Shown: positions 1-8,601, numbered from the stretch's first letter. The stretch: DNA of 36,170 bases from Flavobacterium sp. (GCA_030053925.1 JASGCX010000041.1:1-36170); one strand, 5' to 3'. Translations and numbers: made by a program. Notes: generated from the sequence alone by a model not told the origin.

Positions 1-30
1 AAATTTGAACGATAAAATAGTCAATTTACA

Positions 31-843
31 TCAACAACCTTGTGAAACTTGACAAGTAGTAATATAATTACCTACAGCTACACTTACCCATTTAGTATCA
101 GTGCCTATTTGTATGGGACTTAATCTTTGTGTAGTGGTACCATCACCTAATTCGCCAAAAGAATTATCGCCAAAAGCCCATAACGTACCATCGCTTTTTA
201 TGGCAGTTGTATGATAGTAACCTGCCGCCGCACCTACCCAATTGGAATCGGTACCTATTTGCACAAGTAATTCTGATGTGCCAGAATATCCAAGGCCCAA
301 TTGACCATAATCAGTATAACCACAACCCCAAAGCGTACCGTTGCTTTTTAGGGCTATCGAATGAAAACGCCCAGCAGACACACTAACCCAATTGTTATCA
401 GTACCTACTTGCTTGGGGGTTAAGGCTTGTAAATTAGCATTAAGGCCCGAGTTAGCACCCGATGCGTTACTAAGTCCTAATCCGTTAAATCTATTACTAC
501 CCCAAGCCCAAAGTGTACCGTTGCTTTTAATAGCAAGTGTACGGTCTGGCCCCGCAGACACATTTACCCACTTATTATCGCTGCCTATTTGTGTAGGGCT
601 TTTTTTATTTATAGTTGTGCTATCGCCCAATTGACCATTGCTATTATCGCCCCAGGCCCATAAAGTACCATCAGCTCTTATCTCAAACGTGCTATTTGAA
701 TTTGAGCCACTCGCTACTCGCTGAAAATTGTTGCGATAAGCATTGCTACTTTTGCGTTTGGCAGTGCTGGTTTGTGCCTTTACTGCATTTGTCAATAAAA
801 TTGTAGCTAAAAAGCTAAGGCAGAGTTTTGTAAAAAGTTGCAT
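31..843 (-). CDS. Secreted RCC1-repeat protein, possibly truncated at its C terminus
   Basis: The 270-residue product begins with a clear signal peptide (residues 1-23, ending in KAQ). It then carries about four RCC1-type repeats of roughly 50 residues, each built on the pattern W-V-x-V-x-A-G, then A-I-K-S-x-G-T-L-W-A-W-G-x-N, then G-Q-L-G. RCC1 repeats fold into a seven-bladed propeller, so four blades plus a fragment is short. The last repeat starts normally (WVSVAVGNY) and then breaks into an unrelated cysteine-containing tail before the stop. No type IX sorting domain is seen, although secreted Bacteroidota RCC1 proteins often have one. Either the gene is 3'-truncated by a frameshift or rearrangement near base 60, or the protein is a short variant. 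The molecular function is unknown. The fold assignment is firm; completeness is doubtful. Confidence 0.75.
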   Translation of the reverse strand: MQLFTKLCLSFLATILLTNAVKAQTSTAKRKSSNAYRNNFQRVASGSNSNSTFEIRADGTLWAWGDNSNGQLGDSTTINKKSPTQIGSDNKWVNVSAGPDRTLAIKSNGTLWAWGSNRFNGLGLSNASGANSGLNANLQALTPKQVGTDNNWVSVSAGRFHSIALKSNGTLWGCGYTDYGQLGLGYSGTSELLVQIGTDSNWVGAAAGYYHTTAIKSDGTLWAFGDNSFGELGDGTTTQRLSPIQIGTDTKWVSVAVGNYITTCQVSQGC

Positions 844-943
844 AAAAAAGTTGGCTTAGTTATATGAAACAATAAAAATATGGTATTCTCATTTTCTCAC
901 AAATAAATTTTCTACTCAAAATAACATTTCATCCCATCATATT

Positions 944-1293
944 AAACCCGAAACGCATGCCCGAAACGCAGCAAACTTTCGGGAACACCCGAAACTAGGT
1001 TCTACAACGCAGCAAACTTTCGGGAACACCCGAAACTAGGTTCTACAACGCAGCAAGCTTTCGGGAGCATCCGAAACTAGGTTCTAAAACGCAGCAAACA
1101 TTTTAGAACAGTACCCTAATTTTTTTGAACTTGGTGAAATAACATTAAACCAACTTGCAACTGTTGAAAGATTATCACTAAAATATTTCAACAAAATCCT
1201 GTCGGCTTAAATGTTCATTTTAACTTTTGTAAATTGCTTTTTCTTTTTAGTCTAATAGCAAAAGGTTAGGTTTTTGAGTTACGTTTCGGGTTT
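944..1293. mobile_element. Inverted-repeat-bounded non-coding element (MITE-like candidate)
   Basis: A perfect 12-bp inverted repeat, AAACCCGAAACG at 944-955 and its complement at 1282-1293, encloses about 350 bp with no intact gene. Inside lie the 41-bp tandem hairpin repeats (966-1109). There is also a 40-codon open stretch on the plus strand (about 1087-1209) without a start codon, whose product I do not recognise. The right end abuts the point where the neighbouring aspartic-protease relic loses its family similarity, as if the element had landed in that gene. No target-site duplication was identified, so calling it a mobile element is inference. Confidence 0.35.
966..1109. repeat. 41-bp tandem repeat, three copies plus a partial fourth, each a hairpin
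   Basis: Units start at 966, 1007 and 1048, exactly 41 bp apart, and a diverged partial unit starts at 1089. Each begins ACGCAGCAAACTTTCGGG and contains a self-complementary core: TTTCGGG, four loop bases, CCCGAAA in units 1 and 2. Unit 3 keeps a shorter TTTCGG/CCGAAA stem. The fourth unit has lost this core, but with the preceding bases it forms a different perfect 9-bp stem, GTTCTAAAA (1081-1089) with TTTTAGAAC (1101-1109). There are no variable spacers, so this is not a CRISPR array. Confidence 0.85.
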
Positions 1294-1540
1294 CGTAAAA
1301 TAGCGTACAACATCATTTTCAGCAACTGAACCATCTGCTAAATGCGCTTTTCTTTTTTGCTTAAAAGGCAATTGCGGTTGGGCTTACATGCTTTTGTTAA
1401 TTGCCATCATTAAATGCACCTGTATTCACAAGCATATTTACATGCACACTTTTAATATCTTCTTCAGTAATACTATTGCGTTTTGCTAGGGTAATATCTT
1501 CAGCGTTTTTTAATTCAATATCTGCGTAAACTAAGCCCAT
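1279..1540 (-). pseudogene. Relic of a clan AA (retropepsin-like) aspartic protease
   Basis: Reading down from an ATG at 1540, the frame gives MGLVYADIELKNAEDITLAK and continues to HVNMLVNTGAFNDGN before a stop at 1397-1399. This matches the N-terminal half of small bacterial clan AA aspartic proteases, whose active-site motif is LVDTGA. Shifting frame by one base near 1408 restores the family pattern: MAINKSM, an in-frame stop, AQPQLPFKQKRKAHLADGSV and then ENDVV. Similarity ends near 1306, next to the inverted repeat at 1282-1293. The gene therefore has a frameshift, a nonsense codon, a lost C-terminal third and an Asp-to-Asn change in the catalytic motif. The family assignment comes from remembered family patterns, not from a search. 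Confidence 0.7.
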
Positions 1541-1576
1541 AATTACCAGCAATTTGGTTCAAATTTAAACGGCTAT

Positions 1577-2518
1577 TCAAGAATTTGCTAGCAATGCTTT
1601 CGCTTTTGCAGCATCTTCTTTCAACTGATTTTTTAAGGCATCTAAGCCACTAAATTTTACTTCGCCGCGTATGTAGGTGTGAATGTGTACTTGAATGGTT
1701 GTACCGTAAATATCTTCATTAAAATCAAAAATATTTACCTCAATTACTCTTGCTTTGCCATCAATAGTTGGTCTAATGCCAATGTTCATCATGCCTTTGA
1801 AACTGCGGTTTGTGGGCTGTACACTGTGTACTGTTACTGCATATACACCATTTGCAGGAACTAATTTTTCTTCTGTTGCAATAGCAATATTAGCTGTTGG
1901 AAAACCAATAGTTCTGCCCAATTGATTGCCTTTTACCACTGTACCTTCAAAAAAATATGGATAACCCAATAATTGATTGGCGGTGGCAATATCATGTTCA
2001 AGCAATGCTTGACGAACTTTGGTGCTGCTTACGGTAATTTCATTCAAAATTTGTGCATTAATTTCTATTACATCAAAACCTAAAGTTGCACCCATTTTTT
2101 CTAGTAAATGGTAATCTCCCGAACGATTTTTGCCAAAACGATGGTCGTAGCCAATAATGATTTTGCTTGGCTTAAAATATTTGTAGATAAAGTCTTTACA
2201 ATAAGCCTCGGCAGATTGATTGGCAAAAGCTGCTGTAAATGGCACAACCACTAAATGATTGATGCCTGCTTGGTTGAGTAAAATATTTTTCTCGTCTAGC
2301 GTATTTAGTAAGGCAACATTACCACCGTAACTGCCCACTATTTTTCGTGGATGTGGATGAAAAGTAATGATAACCGTTTCGCCGCCAATGGCTGCTGCAG
2401 TGTTTTTTAACTGATTAATAATTTGCTGATGACCTTTATGTACACCATCAAACGTACCGATGGTAATAACTGCATTTTTAAATTCGGGCAACTGCGCTAG
2501 GTCTCTGTGTACTTGCAT
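1577..2518 (-). CDS. ribF: Bifunctional riboflavin kinase / FAD synthetase (RibF)
   Basis: This enzyme phosphorylates riboflavin to FMN and adenylylates FMN to FAD in the cytosol. The 313-residue product has the nucleotidyltransferase motif GTFDGVHKGH at residues 21-30, the second FAD-synthetase segment IIGYDHRFGKNRSGD, and SSTKVRQAL near residue 160. The C-terminal flavokinase domain shows GNQLGRTIGFPTAN near residues 200-212 and GMMNIGIRPT. I chose the ATG at 2518 because family members typically begin MQVHxDL, and because a TATCTTTG promoter box (minus strand, 2528-2535) lies just upstream. An in-frame ATG at 2542 would extend the protein by eight residues and would lie upstream of that box. 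The gene stands alone, divergent from purM. Confidence 0.93.
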   Translation of the reverse strand: MQVHRDLAQLPEFKNAVITIGTFDGVHKGHQQIINQLKNTAAAIGGETVIITFHPHPRKIVGSYGGNVALLNTLDEKNILLNQAGINHLVVVPFTAAFANQSAEAYCKDFIYKYFKPSKIIIGYDHRFGKNRSGDYHLLEKMGATLGFDVIEINAQILNEITVSSTKVRQALLEHDIATANQLLGYPYFFEGTVVKGNQLGRTIGFPTANIAIATEEKLVPANGVYAVTVHSVQPTNRSFKGMMNIGIRPTIDGKARVIEVNIFDFNEDIYGTTIQVHIHTYIRGEVKFSGLDALKNQLKEDAAKAKALLANS

Positions 2519-2527
2519 CATAAAGTG

Positions 2528-2535
2528 CAAAGATA
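2528..2535 (-). promoter_or_regulatory. -7 promoter box TATCTTTG of ribF
   Basis: The minus strand reads TATCTTTG, matching the Bacteroidota -7 consensus TAnnTTTG, nine bases upstream of the chosen ribF start. No good -33 TTTG was seen at the expected spacing. It implies an almost leaderless mRNA. Confidence 0.5.
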
Positions 2536-2746
2536 CCGCCAAGGCTTAAAGGGTAGAAATTATGCGTAAAAAAGGTTTGTCAACAGTTACATTTGCGGCG
2601 GAAATATGGTGGGCTGCTCATAAAAGTATCTGAACGTTGCAGTAGGCACTTGGTTTTAATTAGTGTAAACTTGCAACGATGCTAAATAGCATTACAAAAG
2701 CTCTCCCAATAATCATCTTTAAAAATAGCCTTTAAGGGCTGGCCTT

Positions 2747-3916
2747 ATGTCTTTATATTCTCAACGTGGTGTTTCGGCGCAAAAAGAAGAAGTACATGCA
2801 GCAATTAAAAAATTAGATGCAGGTTTGTATGCCAATGCATTTTGTAAAATGTATCCCGACTACCTTGTTGGTGACGATAATTATGTGAATATTAGCCATG
2901 CCGATGGTGCTGGCACAAAGAGCATTTTGGCGTATTTGTACTGGAAAGAAACTGGCGATATAAGCGTGTGGAAAGGCATTGCACAAGATGCTGTAGCTAT
3001 GAATTTGGACGATTTATTGTGTGTAGGTGTGGTAGATAATTTGTTGTTTTCATCAACCATTGATAGAAACAAATCGGTAATTTCTGGTGAGGTGTTAGAG
3101 GCTGTAATTAATGGTACACAAGAGTTTTTTAGTTGGTTGAAAGATTTTGGCGTAAACATTTATTACTTGGGTGGCGAAACGGCAGATGTAGGTGATGTGG
3201 TGAGAACAATAGCTGTAAATGGCACTATGACGGCAAGATGGCCCAAAAATAAACTAGTAACCAACAATAATATTGATGCCGGTAATGTAATTGTAGGCTT
3301 TGCAAGTAGCGGTAAAGCCGTGTACGAAACAGAGTATAACAGTGGGCTTGGTAGCAATGGTTTAACAAGTGCAAGGCACGATGTTTTGAGCAAATACTAC
3401 GCAGAAAAATATCCCGAAACTTTTGAACCAAAACTGAATAAAGAAGTAGTTTATATTGGTAAAAACAAAGTAGAAGATACATTCACTATTAACCATTCAT
3501 CATTCACTATTGGTAAACTATTACTATCGCCTACAAGAACTTACGCCCCATTGCTAAAAGCCTTGCTAGATAAGCATTTTAATGATATTACTGGCATTAT
3601 ACACTGTAGTGGTGGTGGGCAAACAAAGTGCATGAAATATTTGCCAAAAGCAATGCGAATAGTAAAAGATAATTTGTTTGAAGTACCTCCAATTTTTAAA
3701 TTAATTCAAGAAAATTCTGGTGCAGATTATAGAGAAATGTACCAAGTGTTTAACATGGGGCATAGGTTAGAAATATTTACAAACCCACAAGCTGCCGAAG
3801 CAATGATTGCTATTGCAGCAACATTTGGCATAGAAGCACAAATTGTAGGTAGAGTAGAACCTGCTGCTGAAAAAGAATTAGTGTTAAAAGGTAGCTTCGG
3901 TGCAATTAAATATTAA
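2747..3916 (+). CDS. purM: Phosphoribosylformylglycinamidine cyclo-ligase (AIR synthetase, PurM)
   Basis: PurM closes the imidazole ring of FGAM to give AIR, using ATP, in de novo purine synthesis. The 389-residue product has the AIRS/PurM signature HADGAGTKS at residues 51-59, the conserved DLLCVGVVDNLLFSSTID stretch, LGGETADVGDVVRTI, and a C-terminal AIRS_C domain with HCSGGGQTKC. It is of the longer Bacteroidota type. Residues 246-255 (FTINHSSFTI) are encoded by a short direct repeat, 3481-3490 and 3502-3511, that looks like an in-frame interspersed-repeat insertion between the two domains. The start is the first ATG. A TACATTTG box at 2588-2595 could be a distant promoter with a leader of about 145 nt. 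An FtsE-like gene follows 70 bases downstream, and purE is elsewhere in the window, so purine genes are dispersed here. Confidence 0.93.
   Translation: MSLYSQRGVSAQKEEVHAAIKKLDAGLYANAFCKMYPDYLVGDDNYVNISHADGAGTKSILAYLYWKETGDISVWKGIAQDAVAMNLDDLLCVGVVDNLLFSSTIDRNKSVISGEVLEAVINGTQEFFSWLKDFGVNIYYLGGETADVGDVVRTIAVNGTMTARWPKNKLVTNNNIDAGNVIVGFASSGKAVYETEYNSGLGSNGLTSARHDVLSKYYAEKYPETFEPKLNKEVVYIGKNKVEDTFTINHSSFTIGKLLLSPTRTYAPLLKALLDKHFNDITGIIHCSGGGQTKCMKYLPKAMRIVKDNLFEVPPIFKLIQENSGADYREMYQVFNMGHRLEIFTNPQAAEAMIAIAATFGIEAQIVGRVEPAAEKELVLKGSFGAIKY
3481..3511 (+). repeat. In-frame short direct repeat inside purM
   Basis: The 10-mer ATTCACTATT occurs at 3481-3490 and again at 3502-3511, separated by AACCATTCATC, itself a degenerate copy of the same ATTCA/CCATTCA theme. 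Both copies encode Phe-Thr-Ile. The sequence resembles the ATTCACCATT-type interspersed repeats that I recall from Bacteroidota genomes. Confidence 0.6.
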
Positions 3917-3951
3917 CAAGATTGTAGGCTATCTAAACAATGCTTATCTTG

Positions 3952-3959
3952 TAGTTTCG
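3952..3959 (+). promoter_or_regulatory. -7 promoter box TAGTTTCG of the ftsE-like gene
   Basis: TAGTTTCG, the TAnnTTCG variant of the -7 box, lies 27 bases upstream of the ATG at 3987. It suggests that this gene has its own promoter despite following purM. Confidence 0.4.
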
Positions 3960-3986
3960 TTAAAAGAATAATTCAATAAAACAATC

Positions 3987-4688
3987 ATGGCCGATACCGT
4001 AATATCTCTTAAAAACGTTAATATATATCAAGGTGCTAACCTAGTGTTGCAAGATGTAAACTTTACCATTGAGAAAGGCGAATTTGTGTACTTGGTGGGC
4101 AAAACTGGTACAGGTAAAAGTAGCTTGCTTAAAACATTGTACGGCGACCTTACATTGAATAATGGTGAAGCATCTGTGGTAGGTTTTGACTTGCGTAAAA
4201 TGGATTGGAAAAAAGTACCTTTTTTGCGTAGAAATTTGGGTGTAGTGTTTCAAGATTTTCAATTGTTGACCGATAGAAATGTACACGATAATTTAAAGTT
4301 TGTACTAAAGGCAACCGGCTGGAAGGATGAGCACTTGATGGAAGAAAAAATAAATGATGTACTGAATAAAGTAGGCTTAAAAAGTAAAGGCTTTAAAATG
4401 CCTTTTGAAATGAGTGGCGGAGAACAACAACGTATAGATATTGCTAGAGCTTTGCTTAACTCGCCAAAATTAATTTTAGCCGATGAACCTACTGGTAATT
4501 TAGATCCTGAAACAAGCGATGAAATTATGCAGTTGTTGTTTCAAATTGGTGCAGATTATGGCACTACCATCATTATGGCTACACATGATTTCATTGTTAT
4601 CAATCGTTACCCTTCTCGTATGCTCAAAACCGAGCGTGGCAAAGTGTTAGACAGTGGTACGTTTGTACCTAATAGCCACCAACATTAA
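3987..4688 (+). CDS. ftsE: FtsE-type ABC transporter ATP-binding protein
   Basis: This 233-residue ABC ATPase has Walker A GKTGTGKSS (about residues 38-46), a Q-loop in VVFQDFQLL, the signature SGGEQQR, Walker B LILADEPTGNLD and the switch histidine in ATHD. The wording around Walker A and FQDFQLLTDRNVHDN is that of FtsE, which with FtsX couples division-site signals to cell-wall hydrolases. FtsE is cytosolic and binds FtsX at the inner membrane. No FtsX permease is adjacent; the next gene is convergent and unrelated, so the partner must be encoded elsewhere. Related MacB/LolD-type ATPases remain possible, though less likely. Confidence 0.8.
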   Translation: MADTVISLKNVNIYQGANLVLQDVNFTIEKGEFVYLVGKTGTGKSSLLKTLYGDLTLNNGEASVVGFDLRKMDWKKVPFLRRNLGVVFQDFQLLTDRNVHDNLKFVLKATGWKDEHLMEEKINDVLNKVGLKSKGFKMPFEMSGGEQQRIDIARALLNSPKLILADEPTGNLDPETSDEIMQLLFQIGADYGTTIIMATHDFIVINRYPSRMLKTERGKVLDSGTFVPNSHQH

Positions 4689-4716
4689 TTTGCAAATACA
4701 AAATATAAAGCAATAA

Positions 4717-4753
4717 AAAAATCCCACCTGACATGTTTTCAGATGGGATTTTT
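4717..4753. terminator. Shared hairpin terminator between ftsE and the DUF6515 gene
   Basis: A 15-bp stem with a 7-base loop is flanked by A and T runs, so it can work in both directions. Its single C/A mismatch on plus-strand RNA becomes a G-U pair on minus-strand RNA, so the fold is perfect for the minus-strand gene. Confidence 0.85.
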
Positions 4754-4770
4754 AGTTTAGAAAAATAGGC

Positions 4771-5526
4771 TTATTTACCAACTATTTTGTAGTAAACTCT
4801 ATTGTATTCAACTATTTGTTGGTAGTAAATATTGTTAGGCGAAACGTACAATGTTTGTCCATTAATAGTGATGGTTTTACATTGGTTTGGTAAATTATCT
4901 ACAAAATCACCTTCTTGAATAGGTTTGCTTTGTTGAGGCTGATTTTGATTGTTATAATTGCCATTATCATTGCTTAATTGATTGGTTTCTAGTTCACCAT
5001 TTACGCCAACTACTTCATACAATATTTCATTTTTCTCGTTGTAAGTTGGCAAATAATAAGTACCACCTAATTCATAATATTTTACGCCATCTATGGTTAC
5101 AACTTTTGCAGCTTTTGGTAATTCAGGAAGTTTTGCGCCAATTGGTGGTGCAACTACTTCATAATTTCTATCATCGTAGCGGCGGTAAAATGTATTATCG
5201 TAATAGTAGTAATTGCGGCTGCCAAAATAAAAAGGCAAATAACCATAAGGCAAAGCGTTTACTCTAAAACCTATGTTTGGCCCATAAGGTGCAAACGATT
5301 TATAGCGAGGCAAATAGGGTTTTGCATAATAGCGGCTACCTAAGCCTAAACTAATGTGAACCGATGGGCGATAAACTGGCCTTGGTGCGTAAGCATATAC
5401 CCTTGGAGATGGATGGTAATAACCTGGGCGGCCCAAATTGCGCTGTGCCGATATTTGGCTGCTAATTGCCAATAAAGCTACTAAGCTAATCCCTACTTTT
5501 ACCTGTTTTAATGAGAATACTTGCAT
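4771..5526 (-). CDS. Secreted DUF6515-family envelope protein
   Basis: The 251-residue product has an N-terminal signal peptide (cleavage near SAQ, residue 28). A Tyr/Pro/Arg-rich stretch follows with the family pattern RVNALPYGYLPFYFGSRNYY, then VAPPIGAKLPELP, then a VTIDGVKYYELGGTYY module. A second similar module near the end (ITINGQTLYVSPNNIYYQQI) suggests an internal duplication. A Gln/Asn-rich linker separates the two (about residues 184-200). DUF6515 proteins are common in Bacteroidota and have no established function; export to the periplasm or outer membrane is inferred from the signal peptide. No operon partner is visible. Confidence 0.7.
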   Translation of the reverse strand: MQVFSLKQVKVGISLVALLAISSQISAQRNLGRPGYYHPSPRVYAYAPRPVYRPSVHISLGLGSRYYAKPYLPRYKSFAPYGPNIGFRVNALPYGYLPFYFGSRNYYYYDNTFYRRYDDRNYEVVAPPIGAKLPELPKAAKVVTIDGVKYYELGGTYYLPTYNEKNEILYEVVGVNGELETNQLSNDNGNYNNQNQPQQSKPIQEGDFVDNLPNQCKTITINGQTLYVSPNNIYYQQIVEYNRVYYKIVGK

Positions 5527-5790
5527 GGTTAAAAAGTTTTAAAAGCTGAATGTAAATTGAGAAACAATTTCGATGCCAAAAAGCTAAAATTGTATAAAAT
5601 TGGTGAATAGCTATTTGATACCTTTTGTTGTACAATACAAATGTGTGAAAATTACAACTACAATTAATTGCTTTTAGTAGAAGTTTTATTGCAATTTACG
5701 CTTTGTACAAATACCATGAAAGTTATACAGTTGCAGTGTGTTACGCCTATGGTACTCACTAGCATTACCGAAAGTTGGTAACATAAGTAA
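5527..5790. other. Intergenic region without a recognisable gene
   Basis: With the hairpin at 5791-5817 this makes a gap of more than 300 bases between two minus-strand genes. It presumably holds the promoter of the DUF6515 gene, but I found no box matching the consensus. The only open frame here runs into the M1 gene in another frame and has no family likeness. Confidence 0.5.
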
Positions 5791-5817
5791 AAAGCACCAC
5801 AAACGTTGTGGTGCTTT
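5791..5817 (-). terminator. Perfect hairpin terminator of the M1 peptidase gene
   Basis: AAAGCACCACAA pairs perfectly with TTGTGGTGCTTT around a 3-base loop (12 bp). It lies 26 bases beyond the peptidase stop codon on the minus strand. Confidence 0.8.
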
Positions 5818-5842
5818 AGTTTGAAGGTTATTAGAGAAGTTG

Positions 5843-8437
5843 TTATTTAAAATCTTCGTCCGATAAGCCACTGTTTATTTTGGCATCCTTTATTTTTAAT
5901 TCCATTAACTGACCAGCCATTTCTGACTTTCTAGTGAAAGGTATTTTTATGCCATTTACTACTTGGTAATTACTAATTTCTATTGTACCAGTAGCATTGA
6001 TTTCTTTAATTTTTAAGCCAGTAACTTCATCAAAGTAAGCGGTTATTTTTAAACCTGTACTTAGTGTAATAGTTACTACATAAGCTTGTGCATCGTCAAT
6101 TGCTTCTAGCATAGGTGCAAGGCTAAGTGTGGCACTACCTAAGTTACTTTCTGGAATAAATTGCATACTTGTTAAAAAACTTTCTTTAGCTGTAGCGGGC
6201 AATGGCATTGGTTGTCCGTTTTGTTTCATGCTGATACTATCGCCATTCATTACAAACCTCATTGGCACCATATTCATTGCAGGTACACTAATTTCTTGAA
6301 ATAATTTATCAGCTCCTTTTTGTTTTAAAACCGATACAATTTCTATCCCTTGAACAGTACCAACAGACGTAATACTAACGTCTTTAATTGATTTTACATT
6401 ATCGGCTCCGCCTATTGCTTTCAAGTAATTTTCAATTACTGTATTGGCTGTAACGCCTGCGGGTACTGCTTTTGCTGTTATACCCGTCCAGGTGTTGTTA
6501 GTGGTATTAATGTCAGGAAACTTTGCTTTAGGGTCAATGGTTACATTTACCAACTTAGAGGTTGATTTATATTTAAACGTCCATTTGCTACCACGCTGCC
6601 AAATTTCTGCTGGCAATTTGATAGTGTCAATTTTACCATTCGCTTCTTTAATTGCAATAACTACAGGCAATGCCATTTCTTCTAAATTCTCAATGGTAAT
6701 TAAAGCGCCTTTGGTTACATCACCGTCTACATATTTTACTTCTTTCACGCTTTGGTCCAATTTCCAATCGGTCATAAACCATTCTTTAAAAAACCAACTT
6801 AAATCTTCACCAGCAGCATTTTCCATAGTACGAAAGAAATCCCAAGGTGTTGGATGTTTAAAAGCCCAACGTTTAATGTAAGTTTTAAAAGCATAATCAA
6901 ATCTATCTGCACCTAAAATTTGGTCACGTAAAATGTGTAAACCCAATGCTGGTTTGTTGTAAGCTGCAAAACCTAAATAGTTATTCTGAATTACATCAGG
7001 TGTATTCATAATGGCATCAGCCTTTATATTAAACATGGCTTTTGCTACACGTTGTACATTATGTGTTTCAGCATATTCACCTTTATTAAAATCATCGGTG
7101 TCCAAGTCGTTAATAAACGTATTGAACCCCTCATCCATCCACGCATATTTACGTTCGTTGCTACCTACAATCATAGGAAACCAGTTGTGCCCAAACTCAT
7201 GATTGGTAACACCCCATAAATCACCTTTTTTAGCATTACTACCACAAAATACAATGCCTGGATATTCCATACCGCCTACAATACCTGCCACGTTTGTAGC
7301 AACAGGATAGGTGTATTCGTACCACCTAGAACTTAATTCTATACTGTGCTTTACATATTCTGTACTTCGGCTCCAAGCATTGTTGCCGCCGCTTTCTAAT
7401 GGATAAACAGATTGTGCCAAACATTTTTTACCACTTTTCAACTCAATTTTTGCAGCATCCCAAATAAATGAACGTGACGCAGCCCAAGCAACATCTCTTG
7501 CATTGATGCATTTGAATTTCCAAGTTAAATTGGCTTTGTTTGGGTAAAATGATTTGCTATTAATTTCAGATGAATCCTTAATAATAACAGTACTTGGGCT
7601 AGCAGCAGCCTTAGCAAGTTTGGCAATAGTAGATGCCGTTAATACGTCAGTTGGATTAATTAATTCGCCAGAACCAACAACAATTAAGTTAGCAGGTGCA
7701 GTAATGCTGTATTCAAAGTTGCCATATTCTAAGTAAAACTCAGAGCTACCTAGGTAAGGAATGTTGTTCCAACCTATTACATCATCGTAAACTTCCATTC
7801 TAGGATACCATTGCGCCACCTCATAAATCCAGCCATTTTTGCTATTTAATCTACCCAAACGGTCGGTACCATATTCTGGTACTGTAAATGCATATTCTAT
7901 TTTAATAGAAAGCTTACTACCATTGGCTTTAAGCGTATCGTTTAAGCGAATTTGTAATCTTGTATCGTTAATTATAAAATTGGCTTTTTCGGCTTTACCA
8001 TTTTGAATAACCGTTACCGATTTTATTTCATCACCATTGGTAAATGCTTTATTGGCAAATCTGCCACCAGCAACCACACTTGTAGCTTGCGAGCGAGAAT
8101 CTTCACGGTAAATATTTTGATCTAGTTGCAACCATACAAATGGTAATTTATCAGGGCTATTGTTGGTGTAAATTATTTCTACATTGCCAAACACTTTATG
8201 TTCGGCAGTATCTAATGTAACAGCCAATTTGTAGTCAGCACGGTTTTGCCAATATTTAACCCCAGGTTCGCCACCTGCTGTGCGATATTCATTACCATTT
8301 GTGGTGTAAAATAATGGATTGAAAACTTTGTGTTGATTGTACTTTGAAGCCGGTGGTGTTGCAGTTTGCGCCACACTTATTTGTGCATTACCCACTATGG
8401 CAAATAACGCAATGACAGATGTTTTTACAAATTTCAT
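5843..8437 (-). CDS. M1-family metallopeptidase (gluzincin aminopeptidase type), secreted
   Basis: The 864-residue product starts with a signal peptide (about residues 1-24, ending VAQ). The M1 catalytic core shows the substrate-anchoring motif GGMEYPG at residues 388-394, the zinc motif HEFGH at 413-417, and the third ligand Glu436 in WMDEGFN, exactly 18 residues after the second histidine. The family hydrolyses N-terminal residues from peptides; a periplasmic or surface role in peptide scavenging is inferred. The C-terminal part (from about residue 665) resembles the outer-membrane-lipoprotein-sorting-like domains often fused to Bacteroidota M1 enzymes, with [20 protein letters not shown] and a closing [14 protein letters not shown]. 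The Tyr in GGMEYPG in place of the common Asn is typical of this Bacteroidota subgroup as I remember it. Confidence 0.9.
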   Translation of the reverse strand: MKFVKTSVIALFAIVGNAQISVAQTATPPASKYNQHKVFNPLFYTTNGNEYRTAGGEPGVKYWQNRADYKLAVTLDTAEHKVFGNVEIIYTNNSPDKLPFVWLQLDQNIYREDSRSQATSVVAGGRFANKAFTNGDEIKSVTVIQNGKAEKANFIINDTRLQIRLNDTLKANGSKLSIKIEYAFTVPEYGTDRLGRLNSKNGWIYEVAQWYPRMEVYDDVIGWNNIPYLGSSEFYLEYGNFEYSITAPANLIVVGSGELINPTDVLTASTIAKLAKAAASPSTVIIKDSSEINSKSFYPNKANLTWKFKCINARDVAWAASRSFIWDAAKIELKSGKKCLAQSVYPLESGGNNAWSRSTEYVKHSIELSSRWYEYTYPVATNVAGIVGGMEYPGIVFCGSNAKKGDLWGVTNHEFGHNWFPMIVGSNERKYAWMDEGFNTFINDLDTDDFNKGEYAETHNVQRVAKAMFNIKADAIMNTPDVIQNNYLGFAAYNKPALGLHILRDQILGADRFDYAFKTYIKRWAFKHPTPWDFFRTMENAAGEDLSWFFKEWFMTDWKLDQSVKEVKYVDGDVTKGALITIENLEEMALPVVIAIKEANGKIDTIKLPAEIWQRGSKWTFKYKSTSKLVNVTIDPKAKFPDINTTNNTWTGITAKAVPAGVTANTVIENYLKAIGGADNVKSIKDVSITSVGTVQGIEIVSVLKQKGADKLFQEISVPAMNMVPMRFVMNGDSISMKQNGQPMPLPATAKESFLTSMQFIPESNLGSATLSLAPMLEAIDDAQAYVVTITLSTGLKITAYFDEVTGLKIKEINATGTIEISNYQVVNGIKIPFTRKSEMAGQLMELKIKDAKINSGLSDEDFK

Positions 8438-8554
8438 AGATGTTAAGAATTAAGATTAAGATTTTAAAATTAATGGCTAAAGGTTTGCCAAACAAAATAT
8501 TATTTTAAATAACGAATAAAGCACATGCCTGTATCTTTAATTGCCTCAAAAAAA

Positions 8555-8581
8555 AACCGCTGATGTAAAACACCAACGGTT
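8555..8581 (-). terminator. Hairpin terminator of the small outer-membrane protein gene
   Basis: On the minus strand, AACCGTTGGTGT pairs with ACATCAGCGGTT using two G-U wobbles, followed by a run of about nine U. The plus-strand fold would contain two mismatches, so it is directional for the minus strand. Confidence 0.75.
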
Positions 8582-8601
8582 ACAGAAAAGCATTTGCCAA
8601 A

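Noticed and set aside
392-806. Plus-strand open frames opposite the RCC1 gene
   Set aside because: They mirror the repeated RCC1 codons on the other strand and have no start context or family likeness.
966-1109. Possible CRISPR array
   Set aside because: The repeats are directly abutting 41-bp units with no variable spacers, and there are no cas genes.
3987-5526. FtsE-FtsX operon
   Set aside because: The downstream gene is convergent and encodes a secreted DUF6515 protein, not the FtsX permease.
5686-5871. Minus-strand 61-codon frame downstream of the M1 peptidase
   Set aside because: It overlaps the peptidase 3' end in another frame and runs through the terminator hairpin; the product looks like chance.
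6444-6881. 145-codon plus-strand frame inside the M1 gene
   Set aside because: It is antisense to a firmly identified enzyme and shows low-complexity composition typical of a shadow frame.
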